The position numbers and the translations under genes are program-made. This document shows positions 8,409 through 16,422 of a stretch of DNA of 64,000 nt, in pieces (position 1 is the stretch's first letter; each line of letters begins with the position of its first letter). This DNA comes from CAVVAY01 sp963746465. Lineage in GTDB: Bacteria; Actinomycetota; Actinomycetes; JACCUZ01. The stretch covers positions 248,001 to 312,000 of the forward strand of contig CAVVAY010000007.1 of the NCBI GenBank assembly GCA_963746465.1, written 5' to 3'. The notes beneath the pieces were generated by a model, which searched no databases, was not told the origin of the DNA, and was given only the letters and a program-made list of their open reading frames with translations.

Positions 8409-9542
8409 ATGCGCATCTGCTCGTTCAACGTGGAGAACTTCTTCCAGCGACCGCGGGCGATGAACCAGGCCACCTGGGCGGAGGGCCGGCCGGTGCTGGC
8501 CGCGCACGCCGAGCTGAACACCCTGATCGACGAGGCCGTCTACAGCCCGGCTGCGAAGGCGCGGATGGTCGAGCTGCTCGGCGTCCTGAGCCTTACCCGC
8601 ACCGACACCGCCGAGATGGCGGTCCTTCGCCAGATCCGCGGCAAGCTGGTCCGTCGGCCGCAGGCGGGCGGGGTCGAGATCGCGGCGGACGGGCGCAGCG
8701 ACTGGGTGGGCTGGGTCGACCTCACCACCGAGCCGGTGACCGCTGCGGCCATCGCGAACACCGCCCGGGTCATCCGCGACATCAACCCGCAGGTGCTGGG
8801 CGTGGTCGAGGCAGAGAACCGGGTGGTGCTCAAGCACTTCACCGACGCTCAGCTCCGGACGGCGGCACCGGGCGGCAGCGGGCACGACGTACCGCTGTTC
8901 CCGCACGTGATGCTCATCGACGGGAACGACGACCGGGGCATCGACGTCGCGCTGCTCACCCAGCGCGGCTATCCGCTGGGCCCGATGCGCTCGCACCTCG
9001 ACGACGCCGACGAACGGGGCGTGGTGTTCTCGCGGGACTGCCCCGAGTACGAGCTGCGCACGCCCGGCGGACGTCGGCTGGTCGTCCTGGTCAACCACCT
9101 CAAGTCCAAGGGGTACGGCTCACAGGGCGCGAACAACGCGCGGCGGTTGCGGCAGGCCGAGCAGGTGGCCACCATCTACCGCCGGCTCCGGACCAGCGGG
9201 GTGGCGTACATCGCGATCCTCGGCGACTTCAACGACACACCCGCCTCTGCGCCGCTCGCACCGCTGCTCACCGGCACCGACCTGCGGGACATCTCCACGC
9301 ACCCCGGCTTCGACGACGGCGGCCGGCCCGGCACGTTCGGCACCATGACCGCGAGCAACCGGATCGACTACCTGCTGCTGTCACCGGCGCTGTTCAAGAA
9401 GGCCACCGGAGGCGGCATCTGGCGGCTCGGCGCGTGGGGTGGTGTCAACGGCACGCTGTGGCCGCACTACGACACGGTCACCAAGGCCACCGATGCGGCC
9501 TCGGACCATGCCGCGATCTACGCCGACGTCTCGCTGACCTGA
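8409..9542 (+). CDS. Endonuclease/exonuclease/phosphatase (EEP) superfamily protein
   Basis: A 377-residue protein. The ATG at 8409 is chosen because the fold begins at once (MRICSFNVENFFQRP) and a GAGGGG ribosome-binding stretch lies about 5 bases upstream. Catalytic EEP motifs are visible: SFNVENF, VLGVVEAENRVVL (metal-binding Glu), IAILGDFNDTPAS (Asp and Asn) and the terminal TDAASDHAAIYADV (Asp-His pair). Relatives include DNase I-like nucleases and secreted phosphodiesterases. No signal peptide is seen, so it is probably cytoplasmic. The substrate (nucleic acid, lipid or phosphoester) cannot be told from sequence. Confidence 0.85.
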   Translation: MRICSFNVENFFQRPRAMNQATWAEGRPVLAAHAELNTLIDEAVYSPAAKARMVELLGVLSLTRTDTAEMAVLRQIRGKLVRRPQAGGVEIAADGRSDWVGWVDLTTEPVTAAAIANTARVIRDINPQVLGVVEAENRVVLKHFTDAQLRTAAPGGSGHDVPLFPHVMLIDGNDDRGIDVALLTQRGYPLGPMRSHLDDADERGVVFSRDCPEYELRTPGGRRLVVLVNHLKSKGYGSQGANNARRLRQAEQVATIYRRLRTSGVAYIAILGDFNDTPASAPLAPLLTGTDLRDISTHPGFDDGGRPGTFGTMTASNRIDYLLLSPALFKKATGGGIWRLGAWGGVNGTLWPHYDTVTKATDAASDHAAIYADVSLT

Positions 9543-9552
9543 AGCCGGGTGG

Positions 9553-9936
9553 TTACTTGGCGATCTCCCAGATGTGGCCGCCGGGATCGCGGAAGCTCGC
9601 GGTGCGGATGCCCCATGGCCGGTCCATCGGCCCGTTCAGCAGCTGCACGCCCCGGGCTTGCAGCAGAGCACACGTCTCATCGACGTCGTCGACCGGAAGG
9701 GTGAGCTGGAAGCGCGCGCCGGCGTCAGGAGCAGCAACCGTCGCGGGATCGACGAGCCCGTGGGCAGCTGAGGTCTGGAGGAGGTTGACCAGGGTGTCCC
9801 CGAACTGGAACACCGCGGAGTCGTCGTCCTCGTAGTGGACCGGTAGGTCGAAGACCTCCCGGTAGAACTGCTTCGCTGTCGTCAGGTCCTCGACGAACAG
9901 CGTGAGGGCAGCGATGCCCGTCGGCCACGAACTCAT
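9553..9936 (-). CDS. Small VOC (glyoxalase/bleomycin resistance-like) protein
   Basis: A 127-residue protein, the normal length for a one-module VOC protein. It has the paired beta-alpha-beta-beta-beta units: IAALTLFVEDLTTAKQFYREVFDLPVHYED, then FQLTLPVDDVDETCALLQARGV, ending in the family-typical SFRDPGGHIWEIAK. The final Glu is the usual metal ligand. It probably acts as a dimer in the cytoplasm. Neighbours (EEP phosphodiesterase, dnaB) give no hint of a substrate. Confidence 0.85.
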   Translation of the reverse strand: MSSWPTGIAALTLFVEDLTTAKQFYREVFDLPVHYEDDDSAVFQFGDTLVNLLQTSAAHGLVDPATVAAPDAGARFQLTLPVDDVDETCALLQARGVQLLNGPMDRPWGIRTASFRDPGGHIWEIAK

Positions 9937-10008
9937 GTCTTCTTACCTCTTCTGTCGGCGTCACGGGTCAGACCGCGTGGGCCGGCGGAACTCATCGGTG
10001 TGGCTCGA

Positions 10009-12303
10009 CTAGCTCTGGGCCATGTCGACGAAGCGTGAGTAGTGGCCCTGGAAGGCGACGGTGATGGTGGCGGTCGGACCGTTGCGGTGCTTGGCCACGA
10101 TGAAGTCGGCCTCGCCGGCCCGCGGCGACTCGCGCTCGTAGAGCTCCTCGCGGTGCAGCAGCACGACCATGTCCGCATCTTGTTCGATGCTGTTATGGAC
10201 CGCGACGCCGTCGGCGATGAAGTTGTGGCTGCCGAGCACCGTGGCGTCGTAGACCTCCTCCTCGCCGACGCTTGTGATCGACACCACGCGATCCCAGAGC
10301 ACGTCGTTGGTAGCAGTGACTTCGAGGTCGTCCGTTGCAAGCACCGACGTGAGCCGCCCGAGGAGTTGGGAAGGAACGGCCGTTCCGGCCCCGGCAGGGA
10401 CGGGATCGCGCAACAGCTGCTCGACCTGCCGCCATGCTCCGGCGTCGCGGGTCGAGCTCGACTTGCGGCGGGAGGTCTCGCTGACGACTCGGCGCAACAT
10501 CCGGGCGGCGTCCTCACCCGGACAGCCGATCTCCTGCAAGAACCGTCGCTGGTCGTCGACATCGGTGATGCGCAACGTCGATCCGCGGATCTCGACCGAG
10601 ATGCCGAAGCGCAGGAGCAGGCGGGAGACGTCGTCCAGGTCGCTCGATGTTTCCAGCCTGAGCCAGATCGTGCCGCACCCGTCCGCGTCGCTGTCGACGC
10701 CGCCATGCTCGTGCCACAGCGCCCACAGCGTGGAAGCGATCGTGGACTTGGCCGTCGAAAACACGCGGGAGTTCATCGGCAGAGTGGCAGTGATGGTGTC
10801 TGAGCACGTCGGGTCAGTCGGCGCGGGGACATGCCGCGGAACCGCGATGCGGCATCCCTCAGCGAGCTCGCCGAGCGGGCTCCAGCCGTCGTAGGTGAGC
10901 ATCGGGTGGTTTGCCGTTGCGCGGACCGTCTTGCCAGACGCCAAACGGAGCTCGAACACCTCGCGACGGCCCGTGGCGAACACGTGCGTCATGGTGCGCG
11001 GGAGGTAGCGAAGGCTGTCGTCCAGAGACCAGACCGGGACGTCGCGCGCACCGGACTCGAACAGCTCGCCGAGCGTCACCTCCGCGCCTGTGTCGGCCCG
11101 AAGGATCCGGGTGGATGCCGGCAGGCAGCCGGACTCGCGAAGGTCGGACATCTGCGGCTTCTTGTCGGTGCGCTGCTCTGAGCCACGGTTGAGCTGTGAG
11201 ATGGCGATGACCGGGACTTCGAGCTCCTTGGCGAGCAGCTTGATGGCCCGGGAGAACTCGGATACCTCCTGCTGCCGGCTCTCGACCCGCTTCCCGCTCG
11301 ACATCAGCTGCAGGTAGTCGATGATCACCAGCTTGAGGTCGTGCCGCTGCTTGAGCCGCCGACACTTCGCGCGGATCTCCATCATCGACATGTTCGGCGA
11401 GTCGTCGATGAACAGAGGCGCGTTGGACACCTCACCCATCCGGCGGGCGAGCCGGGTCCAGTCGTCGTCGGTCAGCCGGCCGGTGCGCATGTGGTGCAGC
11501 GGCACCCTGGCCTCTGCGGAGAGCAGCCGCATGGTGATCTCGTTGCGGCTCATCTCCAGGGAGAAGATGCAGGTCGCCATGTTGTGCTTGATCGCGGCGC
11601 TGCGCGCAACGTCGAGTCCCAGCGTCGACTTGCCCACCGCGGGCCGGGCAGCCAGGACGACCATCTGGCCGGGGTGCAGGCCGTTGGTCAGCTCGTCGAA
11701 GTCGGCGAACCCGGTCGGGACGCCGACCATCTCGCCGCCCCGGGAGCCGATCGCCTCGATCTCGTCGAGGGTGCCCTCCATGATCGCCGACAGCGGCAGG
11801 TAGTCCTCCGACGTACGCCGGTCGGTGACGTTGTAGACCTCGACCTGGGCCGCGTCGACGATGTCGTCGGCGTCGCCGTCGCCGGTGTAGCCGAGCTGGA
11901 CGATCTTGGTGCCGGCCTCGATCAGCCGGCGGAGGATCGCCGTCTCGCGGACGATCTTCGCGTAGTAGCCGGCGTTCGCGGCGGTGGGCACCGACTGCAG
12001 CAGGGTGTGGATGTAGGGCGCCCCGCCTACCCGGCCGAGCTCGCCGCGCTTCTGCAGCTCGGAGGAGACGGTGACCGCGTCGGCCGGCTCGCCCCGGCCG
12101 TAGAGGTCGAGGACGGCCTCGAACACCAGCTCGTGGGCCGGCCGGTAGAAGTCGTGGCCGCGGACGACCTCGACGACGTCGGCGATCGCGTCCTTGGACA
12201 GCAGCATGCCGCCCAGGACCGACTGCTCGGCGGCGAGGTCCTGAGGAGGCGTACGACCCAGCTCACCCGTCGAGGAGACGCCGGCGAACTCCGCCACACT
12301 CAT
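10009..12303 (-). CDS. dnaB: Replicative DNA helicase DnaB with in-frame intein
   Basis: A 764-codon frame. Removing residues 393-704 (the intein) leaves a normal 452-residue DnaB. The N-terminal primase/loader-binding domain starts at PPQDLAAEQSVLGGMLL. The RecA-like domain has Walker A ARPAVGKST (219-227) and Walker B LVIIDYLQLM (325-334). The C-terminal half resumes at SIEQDADMVVLLHREELYE and ends FVDMAQS. The ATG at 12303 is preceded by a strong AAAGGGG ribosome-binding site. DnaB is the hexameric 5'-3' fork helicase; a DciA homologue that could load it is encoded at 53.8 kb. The gene stands apart from rplI-ssb, as in Streptomyces, with the MATE gene between. Confidence 0.97.
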   Translation of the reverse strand: MSVAEFAGVSSTGELGRTPPQDLAAEQSVLGGMLLSKDAIADVVEVVRGHDFYRPAHELVFEAVLDLYGRGEPADAVTVSSELQKRGELGRVGGAPYIHTLLQSVPTAANAGYYAKIVRETAILRRLIEAGTKIVQLGYTGDGDADDIVDAAQVEVYNVTDRRTSEDYLPLSAIMEGTLDEIEAIGSRGGEMVGVPTGFADFDELTNGLHPGQMVVLAARPAVGKSTLGLDVARSAAIKHNMATCIFSLEMSRNEITMRLLSAEARVPLHHMRTGRLTDDDWTRLARRMGEVSNAPLFIDDSPNMSMMEIRAKCRRLKQRHDLKLVIIDYLQLMSSGKRVESRQQEVSEFSRAIKLLAKELEVPVIAISQLNRGSEQRTDKKPQMSDLRESGCLPASTRILRADTGAEVTLGELFESGARDVPVWSLDDSLRYLPRTMTHVFATGRREVFELRLASGKTVRATANHPMLTYDGWSPLGELAEGCRIAVPRHVPAPTDPTCSDTITATLPMNSRVFSTAKSTIASTLWALWHEHGGVDSDADGCGTIWLRLETSSDLDDVSRLLLRFGISVEIRGSTLRITDVDDQRRFLQEIGCPGEDAARMLRRVVSETSRRKSSSTRDAGAWRQVEQLLRDPVPAGAGTAVPSQLLGRLTSVLATDDLEVTATNDVLWDRVVSITSVGEEEVYDATVLGSHNFIADGVAVHNSIEQDADMVVLLHREELYERESPRAGEADFIVAKHRNGPTATITVAFQGHYSRFVDMAQS
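10192..11127 (-). other. DnaB intein (312 residues) with degenerate endonuclease region
   Basis: The helicase frame is interrupted between ...SDLRESG and SIEQDAD.... The insert begins with Cys393 (CLPASTRI, block A). Block B is RATANHPML (T463 to H466), block F is VYDATVLGSHNFIADG, and the insert ends HN (H703-N704) before Ser705. These are all the residues needed for class 1 protein splicing. The insertion point is the one used by the Synechocystis DnaB intein. The middle holds one decayed LAGLIDADG-like block (residues about 525-537, TLWALWHEHGGVD), where the expected acidic DG is EHG, followed by RLLLRFGISVEIR and RRFLQEIGCPG. No second LAGLIDADG block is seen, so splicing is probably active and homing probably not. 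Confidence 0.93.
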
Positions 12304-12615
12304 CGCGCTGCACCCCTTTCGCGCCCCCGGATGACCTGACGCGCGACCATCGACTCAAGGACGTCGGACAGAACCCTCTCGTGGATCGCGGCGACGCTAG
12401 GGGCGAGGACCTGAAGGACCGAATCGCCCTGTGGACAAGCTGTGGACGATCGCCGCCTCAGGTGGGGACCGCGGGGACTCAGGGGTGCATCACGCTGTGG
12501 ACAGCCCTGTGCACGGCGCGCCCGGGCGGCCGGTGTCGACGCCTCCGGGGTGCGCCGTTGTGCCGCGCCCCCTGTGGACCGGAGAAAGTTCGACCGATGT
12601 CTACGATGTGGACCT
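12304..12615. promoter_or_regulatory. dnaB/MATE intergenic region with five DnaA-box-like sites
   Basis: This 312-bp divergent gap holds five TGTGGAC elements, all in one orientation, whose complement resembles the actinobacterial DnaA box TTGTCCACA. They lie at 12430-12438 (exact match, TGTGGACAA), 12441-12449 (TGTGGACGA), 12496-12504 (TGTGGACAG), 12573-12581 (TGTGGACCG) and 12607-12615 (TGTGGACCT). The first two are 11 bp apart, about one helical turn. The gap must also hold the dnaB promoter (leftward) and the MATE promoter (rightward). DnaA control of dnaB expression is an inference. Confidence 0.5.
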
Positions 12616-13995
12616 GTGTGGCCGACATCTGGACGCCGGCGGGCTGACGGTCGTCCGCCCGGTGCCACCGGGCGAGGAGTTCACGACCGCGAGATCCTCC
12701 GGCTCGCCGTGCCCGCGTTCGGCGCCTTGGTCGCCGAGCCGCTGTTCCTGCTCGCCGACTCGGCGATCGTGGGCCACCTGGGCACCCCACAGCTGGCCGG
12801 CCTGGGGGTCGCGGGATCGCTGCTTGCCACCGCGGTATCGGTCTGCGTGTTCCTCGCCTACGGCACGACCGCGGCGGTCGCCCGGCGGGTCGGCGCGGGC
12901 GACCTGCGGGCGGCGGTGGCGCAGGGGATCGACGGCATCTGGCTGGCGCTGGCGATCGGCGTGCTGCTGGCCGTCGGCCTGGCGGCGGGTGGCGGCCCGC
13001 TGGTGGCGGCCTTCGGCACCGGCGCGGATGCGACGCCGTACGCCCTTACCTATCTGCACGTCTCGCTCGTCGGCCTGCCGGCGATGCTGGTGGTGCTCGC
13101 CGCGACCGGAGTGCTGCGTGGCCTGCAGGACACCCGCACCCCGCTGGTGGTGGCGACGGCAGGCGCGCTGCTCAACGTCGTACTGAACGTCTTCCTGGTG
13201 TACGGCCTCGACCTGGGCATCGCCGGATCGGCGCTGGGCACCGTGATCGCCCAGGTCGCGATGGCGGTCGCGTTCGGTGTCGTCGTCGTGCGCGGTGCCC
13301 GGCGCGAGGGGTCGCCGCTGCGCCCGGACCTCCCGGGCATCCGCGCCGCCGGCCGGGCCGGGTTGCCTCTGGTGGTGCGCACCCTCACCCTTCGGGCCGC
13401 CCTGCTGCTGATGACCTACGTGGCGACGGCGGCCGGGACCGTGGCCATCGCCGCCCACCAGGTCGCCTTCACGATCTGGCTGTTCCTGTCGCTGATGCTC
13501 GACGCCGTGGCGATCGCCGGGCAGGCCATCGTCGGTCGCTACCTCGGCGCCGGCGACGTCCTGGGCGCCCGGGCGTCGACCCGGCGGATGGTCGAGTGGG
13601 GTCTCGGGTCCGGCATCGTTCTCGGGCTGGTCCTGCTGGCCCTCGCCGCCGCCTTCGGGCCGCTGTTCACCGAGGACCCCGCCGTCCGGTCGCTGCTCAC
13701 GAAGGTGCTCGTCGTCGCGGCCGTCGCGCAGCCGGTGTGCGGCATCGTCTTCGCGCTCGACGGGGTGCTGATCGGTGCGGGCGACGGCAGGTACCTGGCC
13801 CGGGCCGGCGTCGTCACGCTGGTCTGCTTCGGGCCGCTCGCGCTGCTCGTGCTCGTCCGGGACGCCGGCCTGGTCTGGCTGTGGTGGGCCTTCGACGCCT
13901 TCCTGGTGGTCCGGCTGGGCACCCTCGTCGCGCGGTGGCGCGGCGAGGGCTGGCTGGTCACCGGCGCGGCGCTGCCCCGGCGTACGGCCCGGTAG
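12616..13995 (+). CDS. MATE family efflux transporter (DinF-type)
   Basis: A multidrug and toxic-compound extrusion protein of about 459 residues with roughly twelve membrane spans. It starts with the family-typical HDREILRLAVPAFGALVAEPLFLLADSAIVGHLGT and has an inner repeat around PLVVRTLTLRAALLL. The frame is open back to 12442, but that extension is an arginine-rich low-similarity stretch across the DnaA-box region, so the GTG at 12616 is preferred; an even shorter start is possible. DinF-type members exchange H+ or Na+ for organic cations. A MATE gene at this spot, beside dnaB, is also found in Streptomyces. Confidence 0.85.
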   Translation: MWPTSGRRRADGRPPGATGRGVHDREILRLAVPAFGALVAEPLFLLADSAIVGHLGTPQLAGLGVAGSLLATAVSVCVFLAYGTTAAVARRVGAGDLRAAVAQGIDGIWLALAIGVLLAVGLAAGGGPLVAAFGTGADATPYALTYLHVSLVGLPAMLVVLAATGVLRGLQDTRTPLVVATAGALLNVVLNVFLVYGLDLGIAGSALGTVIAQVAMAVAFGVVVVRGARREGSPLRPDLPGIRAAGRAGLPLVVRTLTLRAALLLMTYVATAAGTVAIAAHQVAFTIWLFLSLMLDAVAIAGQAIVGRYLGAGDVLGARASTRRMVEWGLGSGIVLGLVLLALAAAFGPLFTEDPAVRSLLTKVLVVAAVAQPVCGIVFALDGVLIGAGDGRYLARAGVVTLVCFGPLALLVLVRDAGLVWLWWAFDAFLVVRLGTLVARWRGEGWLVTGAALPRRTAR

Positions 13996-13996
13996 G

Positions 13997-14527
13997 TCAC
14001 TCGCCGACGGCGCCGTCGATCGCTTCCCGCAGCAGGTCGGCGTGGCCGTTGTGCCGCGCGTACTCCTCGATCATGTGCAGCACGAGGGTGCGGATGTCGA
14101 TGGTCTCCTCGGTGCCATCGCTCTGCCGGCGCACGAAGGTGTCGTCGTAGTCGTGCTCCGCCAGCACCGTGCGGGCTGCTTCCACCTCCGCCGCGTAGGT
14201 GGCGAAGTCGGCCTCCGCGTCGGCCGGGTCGAGGTCGTCGAAGTCGCCGTCCGGGCTGGCGTCGCTCCAGTAGAGGGCCTCGATCGGCTCGCCGGCGATC
14301 CGGCGTCGGAACCAGGAGCGCTCGACGTCGCTCAGGTGCCGGACCAGCCCGAGCAGCGACATCGTCGAGGTCGGCACGGTGCGGGAGGCGAGCTGCTCGC
14401 CGGTCAGGCCGCCGCACTTCCACAGCAGGGTGGCCCGGTGGTGGTCGAGCAGCGTCTCCATGGCGACCCGCTCCGGGGCCACGTTCGGGCTGGGCGGGCG
14501 GGTCACGACGGGTGCGGTCCAGGTCAT
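13997..14527 (-). CDS. DinB/DUF664 family protein
   Basis: A 176-residue four-helix-bundle protein. The ATG at 14527 (MTWTAPVVTRP) is preferred over an upstream in-frame start because the extension crosses into the terminator-like hairpin region. Metal-ligand histidines are placed as in the family: LLDHHRATLLWK, LGLVRHLSDVERSWF and HMIEEYARHNGHADLLRE. DUF664/DinB proteins include thiol-dependent S-transferases that use mycothiol in actinobacteria, but most are uncharacterised. It is convergent with the MATE gene, with one base between the stops. Confidence 0.85.
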   Translation of the reverse strand: MTWTAPVVTRPPSPNVAPERVAMETLLDHHRATLLWKCGGLTGEQLASRTVPTSTMSLLGLVRHLSDVERSWFRRRIAGEPIEALYWSDASPDGDFDDLDPADAEADFATYAAEVEAARTVLAEHDYDDTFVRRQSDGTEETIDIRTLVLHMIEEYARHNGHADLLREAIDGAVGE

Positions 14528-14557
14528 GGCCGGGGACGATAGCCAGCCGGACCGACA

Positions 14558-14610
14558 GTGATCCACACCGAATCGGTCGTACGACGGGTGACCGATCCGG
14601 TGTGGATCAC
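14558..14610. terminator. Large inverted repeat downstream of rplI
   Basis: Two 21-base arms (14558-14578 and 14590-14610) pair at 20 of 21 positions around an 11-base loop. It lies just past the rplI stop (14622) and before the DinB-family start, so it probably ends the rpsF-ssb-rpsR-rplI transcript. There is no clear T-run. Each arm contains TGATCCACA, one base away from the classical DnaA box TTATCCACA. Confidence 0.65.
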
Positions 14611-14621
14611 GGGAAAAGCCG

Positions 14622-15068
14622 TCAGGCGGGGACGACCTCGACCGACAGGGTCGCGGTGACCTCCGGGTGCACCCGGACGGTGACCTGGTGCGCCCCGACG
14701 GTCTTGATCGGCTGGCCGATCTCGATCCGTCGCTTGTCCACGGCCGGGCCGCCCGCCTTGGTGACGGCCTCGACGATGTCGGAGACGGTCACCGCGCCGA
14801 ACAGCCGGCCGGCCTCGCCGGCGCGGACCGGCAGCTTGATCGCGAGCGACTCGAGCTTGCCCTTGATCTCGCCGGCCTGGCCGAGGTCACGGACGTCGCG
14901 GACCTCGCGGCCGCGCTGGATCGAGGCGACCTGCTTCTCGCCGCCGCGGGTCCAGCGGATGGCAGCGCCGCGGGGCATCAGGTAGTTGCGGCCGTAGCCG
15001 TCCTTGACCTCGACGATGTCGCCGGGGCCGCCGAGACCGGCGACCTCCTGGGTGAGGATGAGCTTCAT
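14622..15068 (-). CDS. rplI: 50S ribosomal protein bL9
   Basis: A 148-residue protein with the L9 N-terminal RNA-binding domain (MKLILTQEVAGLGGPGDIVEVKDGYGRNYLMPRG), the long connecting helix and a C-terminal domain (GRLFGAVTVSDIVEAV ... VTATLSVEVVPA). It binds 23S rRNA domain V near the L1 stalk and helps keep the reading frame. It is the last gene of the rpsF-ssb-rpsR-rplI operon, 14 bases after rpsR. Confidence 0.97.
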   Translation of the reverse strand: MKLILTQEVAGLGGPGDIVEVKDGYGRNYLMPRGAAIRWTRGGEKQVASIQRGREVRDVRDLGQAGEIKGKLESLAIKLPVRAGEAGRLFGAVTVSDIVEAVTKAGGPAVDKRRIEIGQPIKTVGAHQVTVRVHPEVTATLSVEVVPA

Positions 15069-15082
15069 AGTGGTCGCTCCCC

Positions 15083-15319
15083 TCAGCGCGCAGTGCTGGT
15101 GTAGGGCAGCAGCGCCATCTCACGGCTGTTCTTCACGGCCGTGGCGACGTCGCGCTGGTGCTGGGTGCAGTTGCCGGTGACCCGACGGGCCCGGATCTTG
15201 CCGCGGTCGGAGATGAACTTCCGCAGCAGGCCGGTGTCCTTGTAGTCGATGTAGGTCGCCTTGTCCTTGCAGAACTGGCAGACCTTCTTCTTGATCTTGC
15301 GGGGCGGTGGCTTGGCCAT
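15083..15319 (-). CDS. rpsR: 30S ribosomal protein bS18, zinc-binding form
   Basis: A 78-residue S18 with the core TYIDYKDTGLLRKFISDRGKIRARRVTGNC. It has Cys residues in VCQFCKDK and CTQH, the C-X2-C ... C-X2-H set of the zinc-binding (C+) type. Actinobacteria often carry a second, zinc-free S18 under Zur control; this copy would be the zinc-replete one. It pairs with S6 on the 30S platform and lies in the same operon as rpsF. Confidence 0.97.
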   Translation of the reverse strand: MAKPPPRKIKKKVCQFCKDKATYIDYKDTGLLRKFISDRGKIRARRVTGNCTQHQRDVATAVKNSREMALLPYTSTAR

Positions 15320-15398
15320 CGTGGTGCTCCAGTCGCTGGATGCCCGGCACGGTGGCCGGGATGGTCAATCGGTCAGGTGGGTGGAACTCAGTCGTGGA

Positions 15399-15917
15399 TC
15401 AGAACGGGGGCTCGTCGGAGGTGCCGGGGGTGTTCCAGCCCCCGCCGCCGCCGGCACCCGCGCCGCCGGCCGGAGCCGGAGCGGCCGAGGCCCACGGGTC
15501 GTTGTCGACCGCGGCCGCGCCGCCGCCGAAGCCGCCGCTGCCGGCACCGCGCTGGGTCTTGACGACCTTGGCGGTGGCGCTGCGCAGGCTCGGGCCGACC
15601 TCGTCGACCTCGATCTCGTACACGGTGCGCTTCTCGCCCTCCTTGGTCTCGTAGGACCGCTGCTTGAGCCGGCCCTGGACGATGACGCGCATGCCGCGCT
15701 GGAGGGACTCCGCGACGTTCTCGGCCGCCTGGCGCCAGACGTTGCAGGAGAGGAAGAGGCTCTCGCCGTCCTTCCACTCGTTTGTCTGCTTGTCCATGAA
15801 CCGGGGGGTCGAGGCGATGCGGAACTTCGCCACGGCAGCACCGCTGGGGGTGAAGCGCAGCTCGGGATCGTCGACGAGGTTGCCGACGATGGTGATGACG
15901 GTGTCGCCTGCGGCCAT
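15399..15917 (-). CDS. ssb: Single-stranded DNA-binding protein
   Basis: A 172-residue SSB. The OB-fold occupies residues 1 to about 115 (MAAGDTVITIVGNLVDDPELRFTPSG ... NVWRQAAENVAESLQRGMRVIVQGRL). A Gly/Ala/Pro-rich linker follows. The acidic C-terminal tip TSDEPPF recruits replication and repair proteins. Its place between rpsF and rpsR is the common bacterial arrangement. It coats single-stranded DNA at the fork opened by DnaB. Confidence 0.97.
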   Translation of the reverse strand: MAAGDTVITIVGNLVDDPELRFTPSGAAVAKFRIASTPRFMDKQTNEWKDGESLFLSCNVWRQAAENVAESLQRGMRVIVQGRLKQRSYETKEGEKRTVYEIEVDEVGPSLRSATAKVVKTQRGAGSGGFGGGAAAVDNDPWASAAPAPAGGAGAGGGGGWNTPGTSDEPPF

Positions 15918-15962
15918 GGGTGTATGTCCCTCGTTCTCGGCGGTGTCGGGGTGGGCGGGTGG

Positions 15963-16253
15963 CTAGCGCTGGTCGGGGCGCAGGACCTTGGTGCGCAGCA
16001 CGGCCTCGTTGAGGTTCAGCTGCCGGTCGAGCTCCTTGACCGTCGCGGGCTCCGCCTGGAGGTCGACGACGGCGTAGATGCCCTCGGACTTCTTGGCGAT
16101 CTCGAACGACATCCGGCGACGGCCCCAGATGTCGACCTTCTCGACGCTGCCGCCGTCGTTCTTCACGACGGTCAGGAACTGGTCGAGCGCGGGAGCGACG
16201 GTGCGCTCCTCGATGTCAGGGTCGAGAATGACCATGAGCTCGTAATGACGCAT
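15963..16253 (-). CDS. rpsF: 30S ribosomal protein bS6
   Basis: A 96-residue protein, MRHYELMVILDPDIEERTV ... LNLNEAVLRTKVLRPDQR. The ATG at 16253 is chosen because a strong GAGGAGGTG ribosome-binding sequence lies just upstream and the S6 fold begins here; the frame stays open a further 186 bases upstream without family similarity. S6 forms a heterodimer with S18 on 16S rRNA. It is the first gene of the rpsF-ssb-rpsR-rplI operon, so the promoter should lie within 16254-16422. Confidence 0.97.
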   Translation of the reverse strand: MRHYELMVILDPDIEERTVAPALDQFLTVVKNDGGSVEKVDIWGRRRMSFEIAKKSEGIYAVVDLQAEPATVKELDRQLNLNEAVLRTKVLRPDQR

Positions 16254-16422
16254 GCGGACAACCCACCTCCTCTGGACTCGGCGGCCACGGTCTCTCCGTG
16301 GCAGGAGGGCTACTGCATCTGCAGTGCTTGCGTGCGCCCAGGGTAGCCGCCGATCGGACCGCGGCGAAATCGTCGTCCACAGGCCGCCCCAGGGCGTCGG
16401 CTCCCGGTCGTAGGGTCGGACC

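Noticed and set aside
12442..12615. N-terminal extension of the MATE exporter back to 12442
   Set aside because: The 58 extra residues are Arg/Cys-rich, unlike the family, and the DNA carries DnaA-box-like repeats; GTG 12616 or a later start is more credible.
16373..16381. A single TCGTCCACA DnaA-box-like site before nfo
   Set aside because: Isolated, off-consensus at one position, and expected by chance in GC-rich DNA.
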